Assembly (NCBI GenBank): GCA_023251255.1
Contig: JAHEZD010000040.1
Span: 1-49,098 of the forward strand
Source: Chitinophagaceae bacterium
GTDB lineage: Bacteria > Bacteroidota > Bacteroidia > Chitinophagales > Chitinophagaceae
Length of the DNA: 49,098 bases
Direction of reading: 5' to 3'
Shown here: positions 1 through 7,322 of the stretch, piece by piece
Numbering within the stretch: the stretch's first letter is position 1
Layout: each line of letters begins with the position of its first letter
Notes under the pieces: generated by a model
The model's input: the letters and a program-made list of their open reading frames with translations, nothing else
Database searches by the model: none
What the model was told of the DNA's origin: nothing
Program-made: the position numbers and the translations under genes

Positions 1-114
1 GGCCATGGTTATGGAACTGCGGGCTATGCCCAGGTAATCTGCCAACAGTTTCTGGCTGATGCCAAGCCTGCCATGCAGGCTGTCCTTATCTTTTTTCATC
101 CCATTTTTTGACAT
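1..114 (-). CDS. Helix-turn-helix DNA-binding protein, N-terminal part (cut by window edge)
   Basis: The frame opens at ATG 114-112 on the minus strand and runs off the left edge after 38 codons. The visible N-terminus contains a helix-turn-helix core, SQKLLADYLGIARSSITMA. It resembles the core of the HTH protein at 47891-48433 (TQEELALYLDTTRTTVARWE), so the two are probably paralogues of one Bacteroidota regulator family with an XRE/lambda-repressor-like fold. The start is supported by the absence of an upstream in-frame alternative and by a 50-bp palindromic operator-like array only 21 bp upstream (136-185). Autoregulation is inferred from that position. The remainder of the protein lies outside the window, so its effector domain is unknown. 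Confidence 0.7.
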   Translation of the reverse strand, partial: MSKNGMKKDKDSLHGRLGISQKLLADYLGIARSSITMA

Positions 115-135
115 CAATTTATTGATAATTTGAAC

Positions 136-185
136 TGTGACCAAAATTTTGTGAACATTTAAAAGTTCACAAAATTTTGGTCACA
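136..185. promoter_or_regulatory. Four-half-site palindromic operator-like array upstream of the HTH gene
   Basis: Four 7-bp half-sites are laid out as TGTGACC-7-TGTGAAC-8-GTTCACA-7-GGTCACA, exactly 50 bp. The outer pair and the inner pair are each perfect reverse complements, and the symmetry extends to 134-187. It lies 21 bp upstream of the minus-strand HTH start codon at 114. There is no T-tract, so a terminator is unlikely. The same 7-7-7-8-7-7-7 geometry occurs twice at 48484-48590 upstream of the second HTH gene. Binding by the adjacent HTH protein is an inference. Confidence 0.75.
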
Positions 186-189
186 GTCG

Positions 190-1089
190 TAAAAACCTGT
201 TTTCGTTGATCTATTTTGATGGATGCTGTTTATGTTTTGCCAGCCTTACTAGGGGGACAGAAGAAGGCGGGGCCGCCTCATGGTGAAGCGATTATTTAAA
301 ATGAATCAGATGGGTTTGCAAATTAACTCCTTTTCAAAGATTGGGCAAAATGCTTTCCCTATGGTAATGACTCAGTTTGAAAAGTGTCAGCTTGCCGAAG
401 GCGATTTTGTACCGTAATTCCAATTCGGTTTCGACAACACTTCGACAAGCTCAGTATGACATTGCTCGATCCCGATGAAGAATCGGGGCAGGCTCTGACT
501 ATAATTCAAACTGGGTCGCCAGCTCCGTATGCTTGGACAAAGTTTCCAAGCGGCTTGAACAAAACCTCCAAGCGGCTTGGAGAACTTGACCGCCAAATTT
601 GGAGAAAAAAGCGGGTTGAAAGGAAAGTGTACTGGAAACTGCGTAAACCGCGCAATTGAACTGCGTAGGATTACTGATTTTTTGAAAATAAGCGTGAAAA
701 ACGGTGGTTTGGTGGGAACTTCTTTCTACTTTGTTGCCAAGTACCCTTAAAAACTGCCATGGAAAAGATATCTATATCCATTACCCTCTTTTTGACCAGC
801 CACTTGGCTAGGGCACAGCCTCCTTCCTGCACAAGGAACAGACCAATTCAATATATTATTTTGACAAAGCAATTAAATGGTGAATAATAATTGATAGGAA
901 TTTGAAGATATTGATTTGCAATAACGGTAAAGTAGATTGTCCTAATAACAACTTATGTACCTGTAGGCATTTATAAAAGGATTAAAGCCAACTCACTGAT
1001 TTATCCATACTATATTCTACTAAAAATTACAGTTACTAGCGTTAATCTTTTATGTCGGCTGAAATTTTATCTGAACACTCTAAAATTTT
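190..1089. other. Non-coding stretch with REP-like repeat remnants at the island boundary
   Basis: No convincing gene is seen. Positions 421-500 hold a REP-like palindromic repeat, listed separately. Positions 540-600 hold two copies of a short CCAAGCGGCTTG palindrome followed by a related degenerate copy. From roughly 850 the sequence becomes markedly AT-rich and stays so to about 7120, marking the likely left boundary of the accessory island. No integrase, no attachment-site direct repeat and no copy of the tRNA-like 3' end was found here. Confidence 0.5.
421..500 (-). repeat. REP-like dispersed palindromic repeat
   Basis: Read on the minus strand this matches 21719-21800 almost base for base: GTCAGAGCCTG, CATCGGGAT, GAGCAATGTCATACTGAGCTT and TCGAAGTGTTGTCGAAACC appear in the same order. 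The core (GTCAxxCTGAGCxTGTCGAAG) recurs at 15926-16020, 16405-16495, 20069-20155, 20940-21090 and 29110-29135, always between genes. It is a non-coding dispersed element of the REP type. Confidence 0.75.
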
Positions 1090-1566
1090 ATGAGCATGAA
1101 TTCAACAATCATTGCAGCCTTAATTGGTTTGGGAGGTGTAATAATTACAGCGTTTTTTACTCCTGGATCTGTTTTATTGGACATACTAAGACCATCTCCT
1201 AAGTTGCATAACATTAAAGGGGCGTGGTTATCTTTCTGGGGGCCAGATCAAAGTTCGAAAAACAAATATTCCGAAGACATAATTATAACTAGCCAAAAAG
1301 GTCTAGAGATAAAAGGTTCTGCTATTCAACATAATTCTCCAGGAAAAAAATGGGAGATGAGAGGTCGCTATGATGGACAATTTTTACAGATGTATTATTA
1401 TCCTTCAAAAGAATCTAAAAATGTTGATTTTTTAGATTATGGTTGCTATTTCTTAAAAAGGATGGCAGATGGAAGTTTTGAAGGTTATTCTACAGGATTT
1501 GGTCTTGATGAAGGTGGATTATCAGAAAGCACTACTATAGATTATCATTCTTTAAAGAGAAAATAA
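1090..1566 (+). CDS. Small membrane-anchored protein of unknown function, coupled to SET protein
   Basis: 158 residues. An N-terminal hydrophobic segment (about residues 6-32) would anchor it in the inner membrane. A soluble region of about 115 residues follows, with alternating hydrophobic strands, GxW near residue 44 and repeated G/Y/W residues suggesting a small beta-barrel or sandwich. That plan (transmembrane segment plus beta domain) resembles some membrane effectors in defence systems such as Cap15, but no diagnostic motif is visible and the comparison is only structural intuition. The stop codon overlaps the start of the SET-domain gene (TAATG), so the two are translationally coupled. 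AT-rich, within the accessory island. I do not recognise the family. Confidence 0.7.
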   Translation: MSMNSTIIAALIGLGGVIITAFFTPGSVLLDILRPSPKLHNIKGAWLSFWGPDQSSKNKYSEDIIITSQKGLEIKGSAIQHNSPGKKWEMRGRYDGQFLQMYYYPSKESKNVDFLDYGCYFLKRMADGSFEGYSTGFGLDEGGLSESTTIDYHSLKRK

Positions 1567-2099
1567 TGAATCAATATAACTCCCCTAAATTACCTCAATG
1601 GTTTGATCCTCGTTTAGAAGTAAGAAATTCAAAAATATCAGGAAAAGGAATTTTTGCTTCCAAGTTTATAAAAAAAGATGAGATTCTTATGATTTGGGGT
1701 GGACATATCTTCACGATACAAGAGATAAAAGAAGGGAAGGCCAAGGCTAACAGCATCTCAGGATATAAGGAAGGATTATTTCTTGGGCAACCTATTGATG
1801 CTGAAGATACAATTGATCAATTTTTAAATCATTCATGTGACCCAAATGTTTGGATGCGTGATGAACTTAGGGTCGTAGCAAGAAGAAATATTAATATAAA
1901 TGAAGAAATAACGGCAGACTACGCATTTTGGGAGCTAGAATCTAGCTGGAAATTAAAAGACCTATGTAATTGTGGATCTATTTTCTGTAGAAAATTTATA
2001 ACAGGAAATGACTGGAAAATTTTCGATTTACAAATCAAATATGCTAACCATTTTTTACCATGCCTAAATGACCGAATTAAAGAACTTCAGGCAACATGA
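1566..2099 (+). CDS. SET-domain protein lysine methyltransferase
   Basis: 177 residues forming an almost minimal SET domain. SGKGIFAS (25-32) is the N-terminal SET motif. NHSCDPN (88-94) is the S-adenosylmethionine-binding/pseudoknot motif. EITADY (114-119) carries the catalytic-site tyrosine, and CNCGSIFC (134-141) is a post-SET-like zinc cysteine cluster. The family transfers methyl groups from SAM to lysine side chains of proteins; the bacterial substrate cannot be deduced. It overlaps the preceding membrane-anchored protein by one base, so the two probably act together. SET proteins are sporadic in bacteria, and this one is in an AT-rich island beside phage-defence genes, suggesting transfer. 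SET assignment is firm, role unknown. Confidence 0.88.
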   Translation: MNQYNSPKLPQWFDPRLEVRNSKISGKGIFASKFIKKDEILMIWGGHIFTIQEIKEGKAKANSISGYKEGLFLGQPIDAEDTIDQFLNHSCDPNVWMRDELRVVARRNININEEITADYAFWELESSWKLKDLCNCGSIFCRKFITGNDWKIFDLQIKYANHFLPCLNDRIKELQAT

Positions 2100-2250
2100 G
2101 TATTTGTGAAGGCTTGGCAGACGAAAGGTCAATCGACTGTATCGCTATTGGGCTTTTGTTTCGGCTGAACTGTTAATAAATTCTAGCTCTGCAGCAAGGC
2201 CTATTCGATGACGGTCAGTCTATGGACAAACATATAAACATAAAGACAAC

Positions 2251-3663
2251 ATGGGACTATTTGACTTTTTAAAGAAAAAGGAATTTGAGCAAATCAATCA
2301 ATTGCAAGGAGAACTTGAAAGATATAAAGCTATATCCGACATTGAGTTTGAAGTAGCGAGCCAAAAAAAGCATTTAGAGCAATTGGTAAGTGCAAAAAAT
2401 ACAGAACTTAAAAATGCTGAAGAAAGCATTTCTACTTTAAATGCTAACTATCAAACCTCTTTAGAAATATATACCAAGCTCCGCAAAGAGGTTAGCATTT
2501 TCGAATCCAAACTGGATCTGATAGAATTTGGTATTTATGAACCTGTGTATGATTTTGAGAAGTCAGATGATTATAGGGATGAACAGAACAGAATTATTGA
2601 ACAGGAGAAATCAATGATTAGCGGAGATACGGCTGCTATTTGCAATACGAAGTGGACAGTTGGCGATAGTGAGGCAAGAGGAAAAACGGTTGTAAATAGA
2701 TACAAGAAACTAATGTTAAGGGCATTTAACGGGGAATGTGATGTTCTAATTGCGAAAGTCAAATGGAATAACATCAATCAAATGAAGGAGCGCATGCGGA
2801 AGCTCTTTGATGCCATTAATAAATTGGGAGAAGGGTTCAATGTGTATTTGAATGAGCAATATCTTGACCTGAAACGAAAGGAATTGATTCTAGAATACGA
2901 GTACCAAGCAAAAAAGCAGCAAGAAAAGGAGGAAATGCGGGCAATTCAGGAGGAACTGAGAGAGGAGGAGAAAGCAAGGAGGGAATTTGAACAGGCACAG
3001 AAAGAAGCTGAAAAGGAAGAATCCAATTATCAGAAGGCCCTTGATAAAGCAAGGAGGGAAATTGAATTGGCAACGGGAGAAAAGCAAGACAAACTACAAT
3101 CCCAAATTGAACAATTGGAACTGGAACTCAAAGAAGCCAAAGAGAAAAAAGAACGGGCATTGTCCATGGCCCAGCAAACTAAACGGGGTCATGTTTATAT
3201 CATTTCCAATATTGGGTCATTTGGGGAGAATGTATATAAAATAGGTATGACCAGACGATTGGAACCTACAGACCGGGTTAAGGAATTAGGGGATGCTTCG
3301 GTGCCGTTCCAGTTTGATATCCACGCTATGATTTATTCAGATGAAGCAAGAACACTTGAGTATGAACTGCACAAAGCTTTTACCAATAAAAAGGTAAACA
3401 TGCTGAATTACCGAAAAGAATTTTTCAATGTAACGTTGGATGAGATAGAACAAAAAATTAAGGAGATTGGACTTGATGCAGAATTTTCAAGATTGCCAGA
3501 AGCAATGGAGTACAGGGAAACTTTGGCCATTTTAGACAAATTAAACACGCAGGTAGTGCCCAAAACGGTTGAGGAGATTATTGCGGAAGAATTTCCAAGT
3601 ACATTAAAAGATTATAAAAATGAAACAGTCGCATCGGATTTGGAGTTGATGGAAATCGAATAA
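2251..3663 (+). CDS. DUF4041 and T5orf172 (MUG113, GIY-YIG-like) domain protein
   Basis: 470 residues. After a short N-terminus there is a coiled coil (about 15-90), a globular DUF4041-like middle with conserved W/R positions (about 95-205), a long highly charged coiled coil (about 208-308), and a C-terminal T5orf172/MUG113 domain. That domain starts at GHVYIISN (313-320), continues YKIGMTRR (329-336), and includes DRVKELGDAS and EYELHKAF. T5orf172 belongs to the GIY-YIG nuclease superfamily, so a DNA-cleaving or DNA-binding function is plausible. Such proteins are frequent in phages, plasmids and defence islands. It sits between the SET gene and the PARIS-like pair but is separated from both by 150-210 bp, so probably has its own promoter. 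Domain assignment good, cellular role unknown. Confidence 0.82.
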   Translation: MGLFDFLKKKEFEQINQLQGELERYKAISDIEFEVASQKKHLEQLVSAKNTELKNAEESISTLNANYQTSLEIYTKLRKEVSIFESKLDLIEFGIYEPVYDFEKSDDYRDEQNRIIEQEKSMISGDTAAICNTKWTVGDSEARGKTVVNRYKKLMLRAFNGECDVLIAKVKWNNINQMKERMRKLFDAINKLGEGFNVYLNEQYLDLKRKELILEYEYQAKKQQEKEEMRAIQEELREEEKARREFEQAQKEAEKEESNYQKALDKARREIELATGEKQDKLQSQIEQLELELKEAKEKKERALSMAQQTKRGHVYIISNIGSFGENVYKIGMTRRLEPTDRVKELGDASVPFQFDIHAMIYSDEARTLEYELHKAFTNKKVNMLNYRKEFFNVTLDEIEQKIKEIGLDAEFSRLPEAMEYRETLAILDKLNTQVVPKTVEEIIAEEFPSTLKDYKNETVASDLELMEIE

Positions 3664-3872
3664 GTGAATGGGTTGCGTGGGTTAAACTTTATCTGGCATT
3701 TGGACAATAATATTGAAATAGAAAATTATTAATACTTTAATTAAGAAAGATACTTACCTGTCGGCGGTCGACACAAAAGTATAAATGCTAACTTGTAGAT
3801 TTGTACATGCTATATATTAAAGGGCAATATCTGTAGTACACCCTATTTTATGACACAATCCAATAGTTTAAA

Positions 3873-5168
3873 ATGAATAAAATAGAAAAAGTAAAAATCG
3901 AAGATTTCTGGGGTGATAAAACTGTTACTCTAAAGTTAAAGGATGATGTTAATTTCCTTATCGGTGTTAATGGTTCTGGCAAGACAACAATTATAAATCT
4001 AATTGCAGCCACTTTGAAAGCTGACTTTTCTACACTTGACAGATTTCAGTTTAAAAAAATAAACATTAGTTTGAAACCTCTAATAGTTGATTCTAAAGCA
4101 AAGAAGACAGCTTTTATAGAAGTTGAAAAAACTGACAAGACAAGTTCACCATATCCAAATATAATTTTTAAGATTAAGAGATATAATGATACTGAAGCAA
4201 AAAAATATTTGTTGGATGAATTAGAAGAAGAACATATGTTCAGGTATTCAAATGATTTTCTTCTTCAAAGAAGAATTGTAGGCGGTCCAAAATTTGAACG
4301 AGATGTGAATGTAGCATTACAAGAATTAATAAATGTCAGTTGGCTTTCTATTCATAGAGCAACCACAAGTTCAAGACGTAGGGAGGAAAGGAGTTTTGAA
4401 TCTACTATAGACCAAAAAATTGAAGAATTACAGATCGAACTGGTTAAATACTTTTCACAATTGAATAGGCGGTATGCTATCGAAACTGAAAAGTTTCAAA
4501 AGTACATTTTTGAATCACTTATAGATAAAATTGAAGAAGATGCGTTTGCAGTAAACAAGAAAATTGATGCAGAAAAAGAAAAAAATTCTTTGAAGCAAAT
4601 ATTTGTTCATTTTCAATTAAATGAACGAAGCGTTAATACAAAACTTGACAACTACTTTGATTCATACAATAAATCTTTAGTTAAACTTACACAAACGCAA
4701 AGGCTTGACATGACTGATCTTGCATATCTCTTAGGAACTAGAAAAATTCATTCTGTAGTTCAGGAATGGAGTAAAGTGATTGATAAACAAAAAAGCATAA
4801 ATAAGTCAAGAGAAACTTTCTTGCTAGTAATCAACAATCTGCTTCAAAGGAAACACTTGTTCATAAATGAGAAAAATGAATTGACAGTTAAAACACAAAG
4901 CGGAAAAATATTTCCATTGACAAATTTATCATCTGGAGAAAAGCAACTACTCATTATTCTCGGACAGAGTTTACTTCAAGAAGAAAATGTTCATATCTAC
5001 ATAGCTGATGAACCTGAATTGTCTCTTCATGTCGAGTGGCAAGAGAAATTAGTAAGTAGCCTAAAAAGTGTTAACCCAAACTCGCAAATTATTTTTGCCA
5101 CGCATTCGCCAGATATAGTTGGAGAATTTAATGACTCTGTCATAAAAGTAGAGGAGGCAATAAAATGA
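3873..5168 (+). CDS. AriA-like AAA/ABC-type ATPase of a PARIS-like defence system
   Basis: 431 residues. Walker A is GVNGSGKT (31-38). The ABC-type signature LSSGEKQ is at 352-358, Walker B with catalytic acids IYIADEPE at 375-382, and the switch histidine in ATHSPD at 409-414. This is the AAA_15/OLD-like ATPase type, with an ATPase head at each end and a helical insert between, and no TOPRIM domain of its own. The next gene supplies that as a separate protein, overlapping by ATGA. The pair AAA_15 ATPase + DUF4435 defines PARIS (AriA/AriB), in which AriA senses phage anti-restriction proteins and holds AriB inactive until triggered. Assignment is by domain pair and order; the trigger here is unknown. 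AT-rich. Confidence 0.85.
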   Translation: MNKIEKVKIEDFWGDKTVTLKLKDDVNFLIGVNGSGKTTIINLIAATLKADFSTLDRFQFKKINISLKPLIVDSKAKKTAFIEVEKTDKTSSPYPNIIFKIKRYNDTEAKKYLLDELEEEHMFRYSNDFLLQRRIVGGPKFERDVNVALQELINVSWLSIHRATTSSRRREERSFESTIDQKIEELQIELVKYFSQLNRRYAIETEKFQKYIFESLIDKIEEDAFAVNKKIDAEKEKNSLKQIFVHFQLNERSVNTKLDNYFDSYNKSLVKLTQTQRLDMTDLAYLLGTRKIHSVVQEWSKVIDKQKSINKSRETFLLVINNLLQRKHLFINEKNELTVKTQSGKIFPLTNLSSGEKQLLIILGQSLLQEENVHIYIADEPELSLHVEWQEKLVSSLKSVNPNSQIIFATHSPDIVGEFNDSVIKVEEAIK

Positions 5169-6046
5169 GTCAATTTAAACGAAGCACACAAGGAATTAAT
5201 AACCAACATCTTTTTTACAATGTTGACTTAGTTGTATTTGTAGAAGGAGGAAACAAAAGCTATACTAAGACAGAAGTATACTCGGGCTCTTATCATAGAG
5301 AGACAGAAGATATTATATTTTGGAAAAATTTATTTAAGATTTTCATTAGCACAAAAAAAGTAAAGTTTAAATCTGTTGGGTCTAAAACAACTATAAAAGA
5401 AATTGCATTAGACATTGTAAATGGGAGACTGCAAACGGTGATGGTTGCAATGGACAACGAATTTGATGAGATATTAAAACAAAGAATCGACCATCCAAAC
5501 GTATTTTATACATATGGTTACAGTTGGGAAAATGATGTTTGGAATAGTAAAGTAATTAAAAGTATAATTGCAGAATTGTCGGCAATTGAAATCGAAGACG
5601 ACGAAATTGAGAAGAATTTTAATACTTTCTTAAAAAGTTTGAAAGTGGCAGTCTATGCTGATGGATATTTATTTAAACGAGCATCTTCATTTTTTCCGAG
5701 AAAATCTGGTTTCTTATTCTGTGTTGACTGTGCTTCACCTGATTTGCCAACAATTAAAGAATCTGAGATAACAAATAGAATTATCGAAAAAGGACTTAAC
5801 AAAAAAGCGCTCTATTCGTTCGGCAGTAGATACTCGATTAATACATTGAAATTTTGTTTCGGCCATCTGCTTGCAGACTATTGCTGCCAATTAATCTTTA
5901 GTTATTTAAGAAACAACCATAATTTAACTGGCTTAAGAAAAGACATTATTTATAGAATGAGTATAAACAAATCGTTTCAATTGACATTTAATCCAAGCCC
6001 TATTTATGATTACTATGAAGCACAGTTCAACAAAAGCAATGTATAA
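5165..6046 (+). CDS. AriB-like DUF4435 TOPRIM-fold nuclease of a PARIS-like system
   Basis: 293 residues. The N-terminus has VDLVVFVEGG with Glu27, placed like the metal-binding glutamate of TOPRIM folds and close to the essential Glu26 I recall for AriB. VMVAMDNEFDE supplies the acidic TOPRIM DxD-type motif, and YGYSWEND is the conserved DUF4435 box. In studied PARIS systems, released AriB cleaves host tRNA and causes growth arrest in infected cells. The start overlaps the AriA-like stop (ATGA), giving tight coupling and fixing the start codon. Directly downstream are a HEPN gene and an aberrant tRNA-like gene, which makes the tRNA connection noteworthy. Nuclease activity is inferred from the family. 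Confidence 0.82.
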   Translation: MSQFKRSTQGINNQHLFYNVDLVVFVEGGNKSYTKTEVYSGSYHRETEDIIFWKNLFKIFISTKKVKFKSVGSKTTIKEIALDIVNGRLQTVMVAMDNEFDEILKQRIDHPNVFYTYGYSWENDVWNSKVIKSIIAELSAIEIEDDEIEKNFNTFLKSLKVAVYADGYLFKRASSFFPRKSGFLFCVDCASPDLPTIKESEITNRIIEKGLNKKALYSFGSRYSINTLKFCFGHLLADYCCQLIFSYLRNNHNLTGLRKDIIYRMSINKSFQLTFNPSPIYDYYEAQFNKSNV

Positions 6047-6214
6047 CAGAAGATTTTATGCAATTTTGGCTTGACCAAAAGGGCGATAATCGGTGCACCT
6101 CTTAGTTTCATGTCCGTTCTAGGTGGACGGTCGGTCAATTCCCAACTCTATAAAGCCTAAAACATTAGATGCAAGATTTGATGGGTCCTGCTAACTTGAA
6201 ACCAAAATTGGCAA

Positions 6215-7129
6215 ATGAGAACTAAACAACTTTGCGATTTCGAAACAAAAGTATCCGAGATAAATAATCATTTGTCTCATACAGTTTTTGTTTTCAAACA
6301 ATTTGCTATTGATAATGATAAAGTGACTGCAGAACTGCCTGAAGAGTTTACAACTAAAGTTTATGCAAAAAACGAATTTGCAAAACAATTCAATGTTAAG
6401 TTAAAAGACATCGCAGAGCAAGCTGATAAATCCTTTGATTACATTCTTGACACTTTATTTGTTTTTACAAATACTCAATTTGAAGTTTATTTGAAGGAAG
6501 TTTACCTTTTCGCAAAAAATAATTCGCAACTAAATCTTGCAGAGCCTCCAGAAACAAAAGTTTATGAAACTATTATAGAAAGAATTGGAATTGACTTAGA
6601 AACCGATATTGACAATTTGCGAGTGAGTACATACGACTACTTCAGGTTTAGACGAAATGCTATAATGCATCGCGACAAAAGTAAACGAGTACAAGGTGCA
6701 TTGGAAGATTTGATCAAGGGAAGAAATCCGGACAAAATATTTAAAGCAAAACAGTTGAATGGAACTGAACTCAATCAGAATTGGAAACGATACACAAGAG
6801 CACTCGATGATAAAAGTGCAAAAGGATATACTATTAGGACTTTTGACTTCGCAAATAGAGATATTTCTAAATTTACACTAACTGAGTTGTTTGATGTGTT
6901 TAATTTTTTCAGATTATACGCCTCAACCATTGATAAAATCATTCTCCAAAAAATTGAGAAAAAATATTTACTTGAGCATTTAATAAAACAGCATAAAATA
7001 AATTACGGTACGGAAAAAGATGATAACCTTAAAAAATTCTCAATTCGGTTTCAACGAACAAATAAATTAGAATTAAATTTGGAGATAACAAGCGAAGAAA
7101 TAGAAAAAATATATGATAATGGCATATAG
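6215..7129 (+). CDS. HEPN-domain putative ribonuclease
   Basis: 304 residues, mostly helical. FRFRRNAIMHRD contains Rx4H (Arg147-His152), the catalytic signature of HEPN ribonucleases, preceded by a helical stretch with conserved hydrophobic positions (70-105) typical of MAE_28990/RiboL-PSP-type HEPN proteins. HEPN nucleases act in toxin-antitoxin, abortive-infection and CRISPR systems and usually cut tRNA or mRNA. It lies 168 bp after the AriB-like gene in the same orientation, in the AT-rich island. Its last codons and TAG stop (7127-7129) lie inside the tRNA-like sequence beginning at 7120, a very unusual overlap. Start at 6215 is the first ATG in frame. Target unknown. Confidence 0.75.
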   Translation: MRTKQLCDFETKVSEINNHLSHTVFVFKQFAIDNDKVTAELPEEFTTKVYAKNEFAKQFNVKLKDIAEQADKSFDYILDTLFVFTNTQFEVYLKEVYLFAKNNSQLNLAEPPETKVYETIIERIGIDLETDIDNLRVSTYDYFRFRRNAIMHRDKSKRVQGALEDLIKGRNPDKIFKAKQLNGTELNQNWKRYTRALDDKSAKGYTIRTFDFANRDISKFTLTELFDVFNFFRLYASTIDKIILQKIEKKYLLEHLIKQHKINYGTEKDDNLKKFSIRFQRTNKLELNLEITSEEIEKIYDNGI

Positions 7130-7213
7130 CTTAATGGTAGAGCACTCCCTTGGTATTGATGTAAAGCATCAAAATCAAGGAGACGGTTGTCGGTTCAAAT
7201 CCGATTATGCCAT
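7120..7213 (+). tRNA. tRNA-Thr(GGT)-like gene interrupted by about 21 nt after the anticodon
   Basis: Acceptor stem TGGCATA/TATGCCA is a perfect 7 bp. U8 and A9 follow. The D-arm is GCTT-AATGGTA-GAGC with A14, GG and A21. The T-arm GTCGG-TTCAAAT-CCGAT is complete (one G-U pair). At the normal spacing the 5' anticodon strand is CTCCC, loop TT-GGT-A, giving U33, anticodon GGU (Thr) and A37. The 3' strand then does not follow: 7156-7176 is an extra stretch containing the hairpin TTGATG-TAAAG-CATCAA, before AAGGAG restores four pairs with CTCC. The extra piece sits at the usual intron position (37/38) but is far too short for a group I intron. No CCA is encoded. It may be a pseudo-tRNA, a decoy, or unusually processed. 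Confidence 0.6.
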
Positions 7214-7322
7214 CTAAGAAATGGCTGCGGTGCCCCAATAGGCCCGCACCCCATATTCCCCACCCCCTAACTTCGTTCCCCAATTAATTCGTTTCTGTTA
7301 TCTTCAATCCAAATTCCCGTTT

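Noticed and set aside
384-659. 91-codon open frame on the plus strand
   Set aside because: It runs through the REP-like repeat at 421-500 and the CCAAGCGGCTTG palindromes; the peptide is low in structure and has no family resemblance.
7156-7176. Group I or archaeal-type intron in the tRNA-like gene
   Set aside because: Far too short for a group I intron, and bacteria lack the splicing endonuclease; the inner helix is 6 bp with a 3x3 loop, not a standard bulge-helix-bulge. Reported instead as an unexplained insertion.
850-7213. Prophage or integrative element
   Set aside because: No integrase, structural, replication or conjugation genes are seen, and no flanking direct repeats were found.
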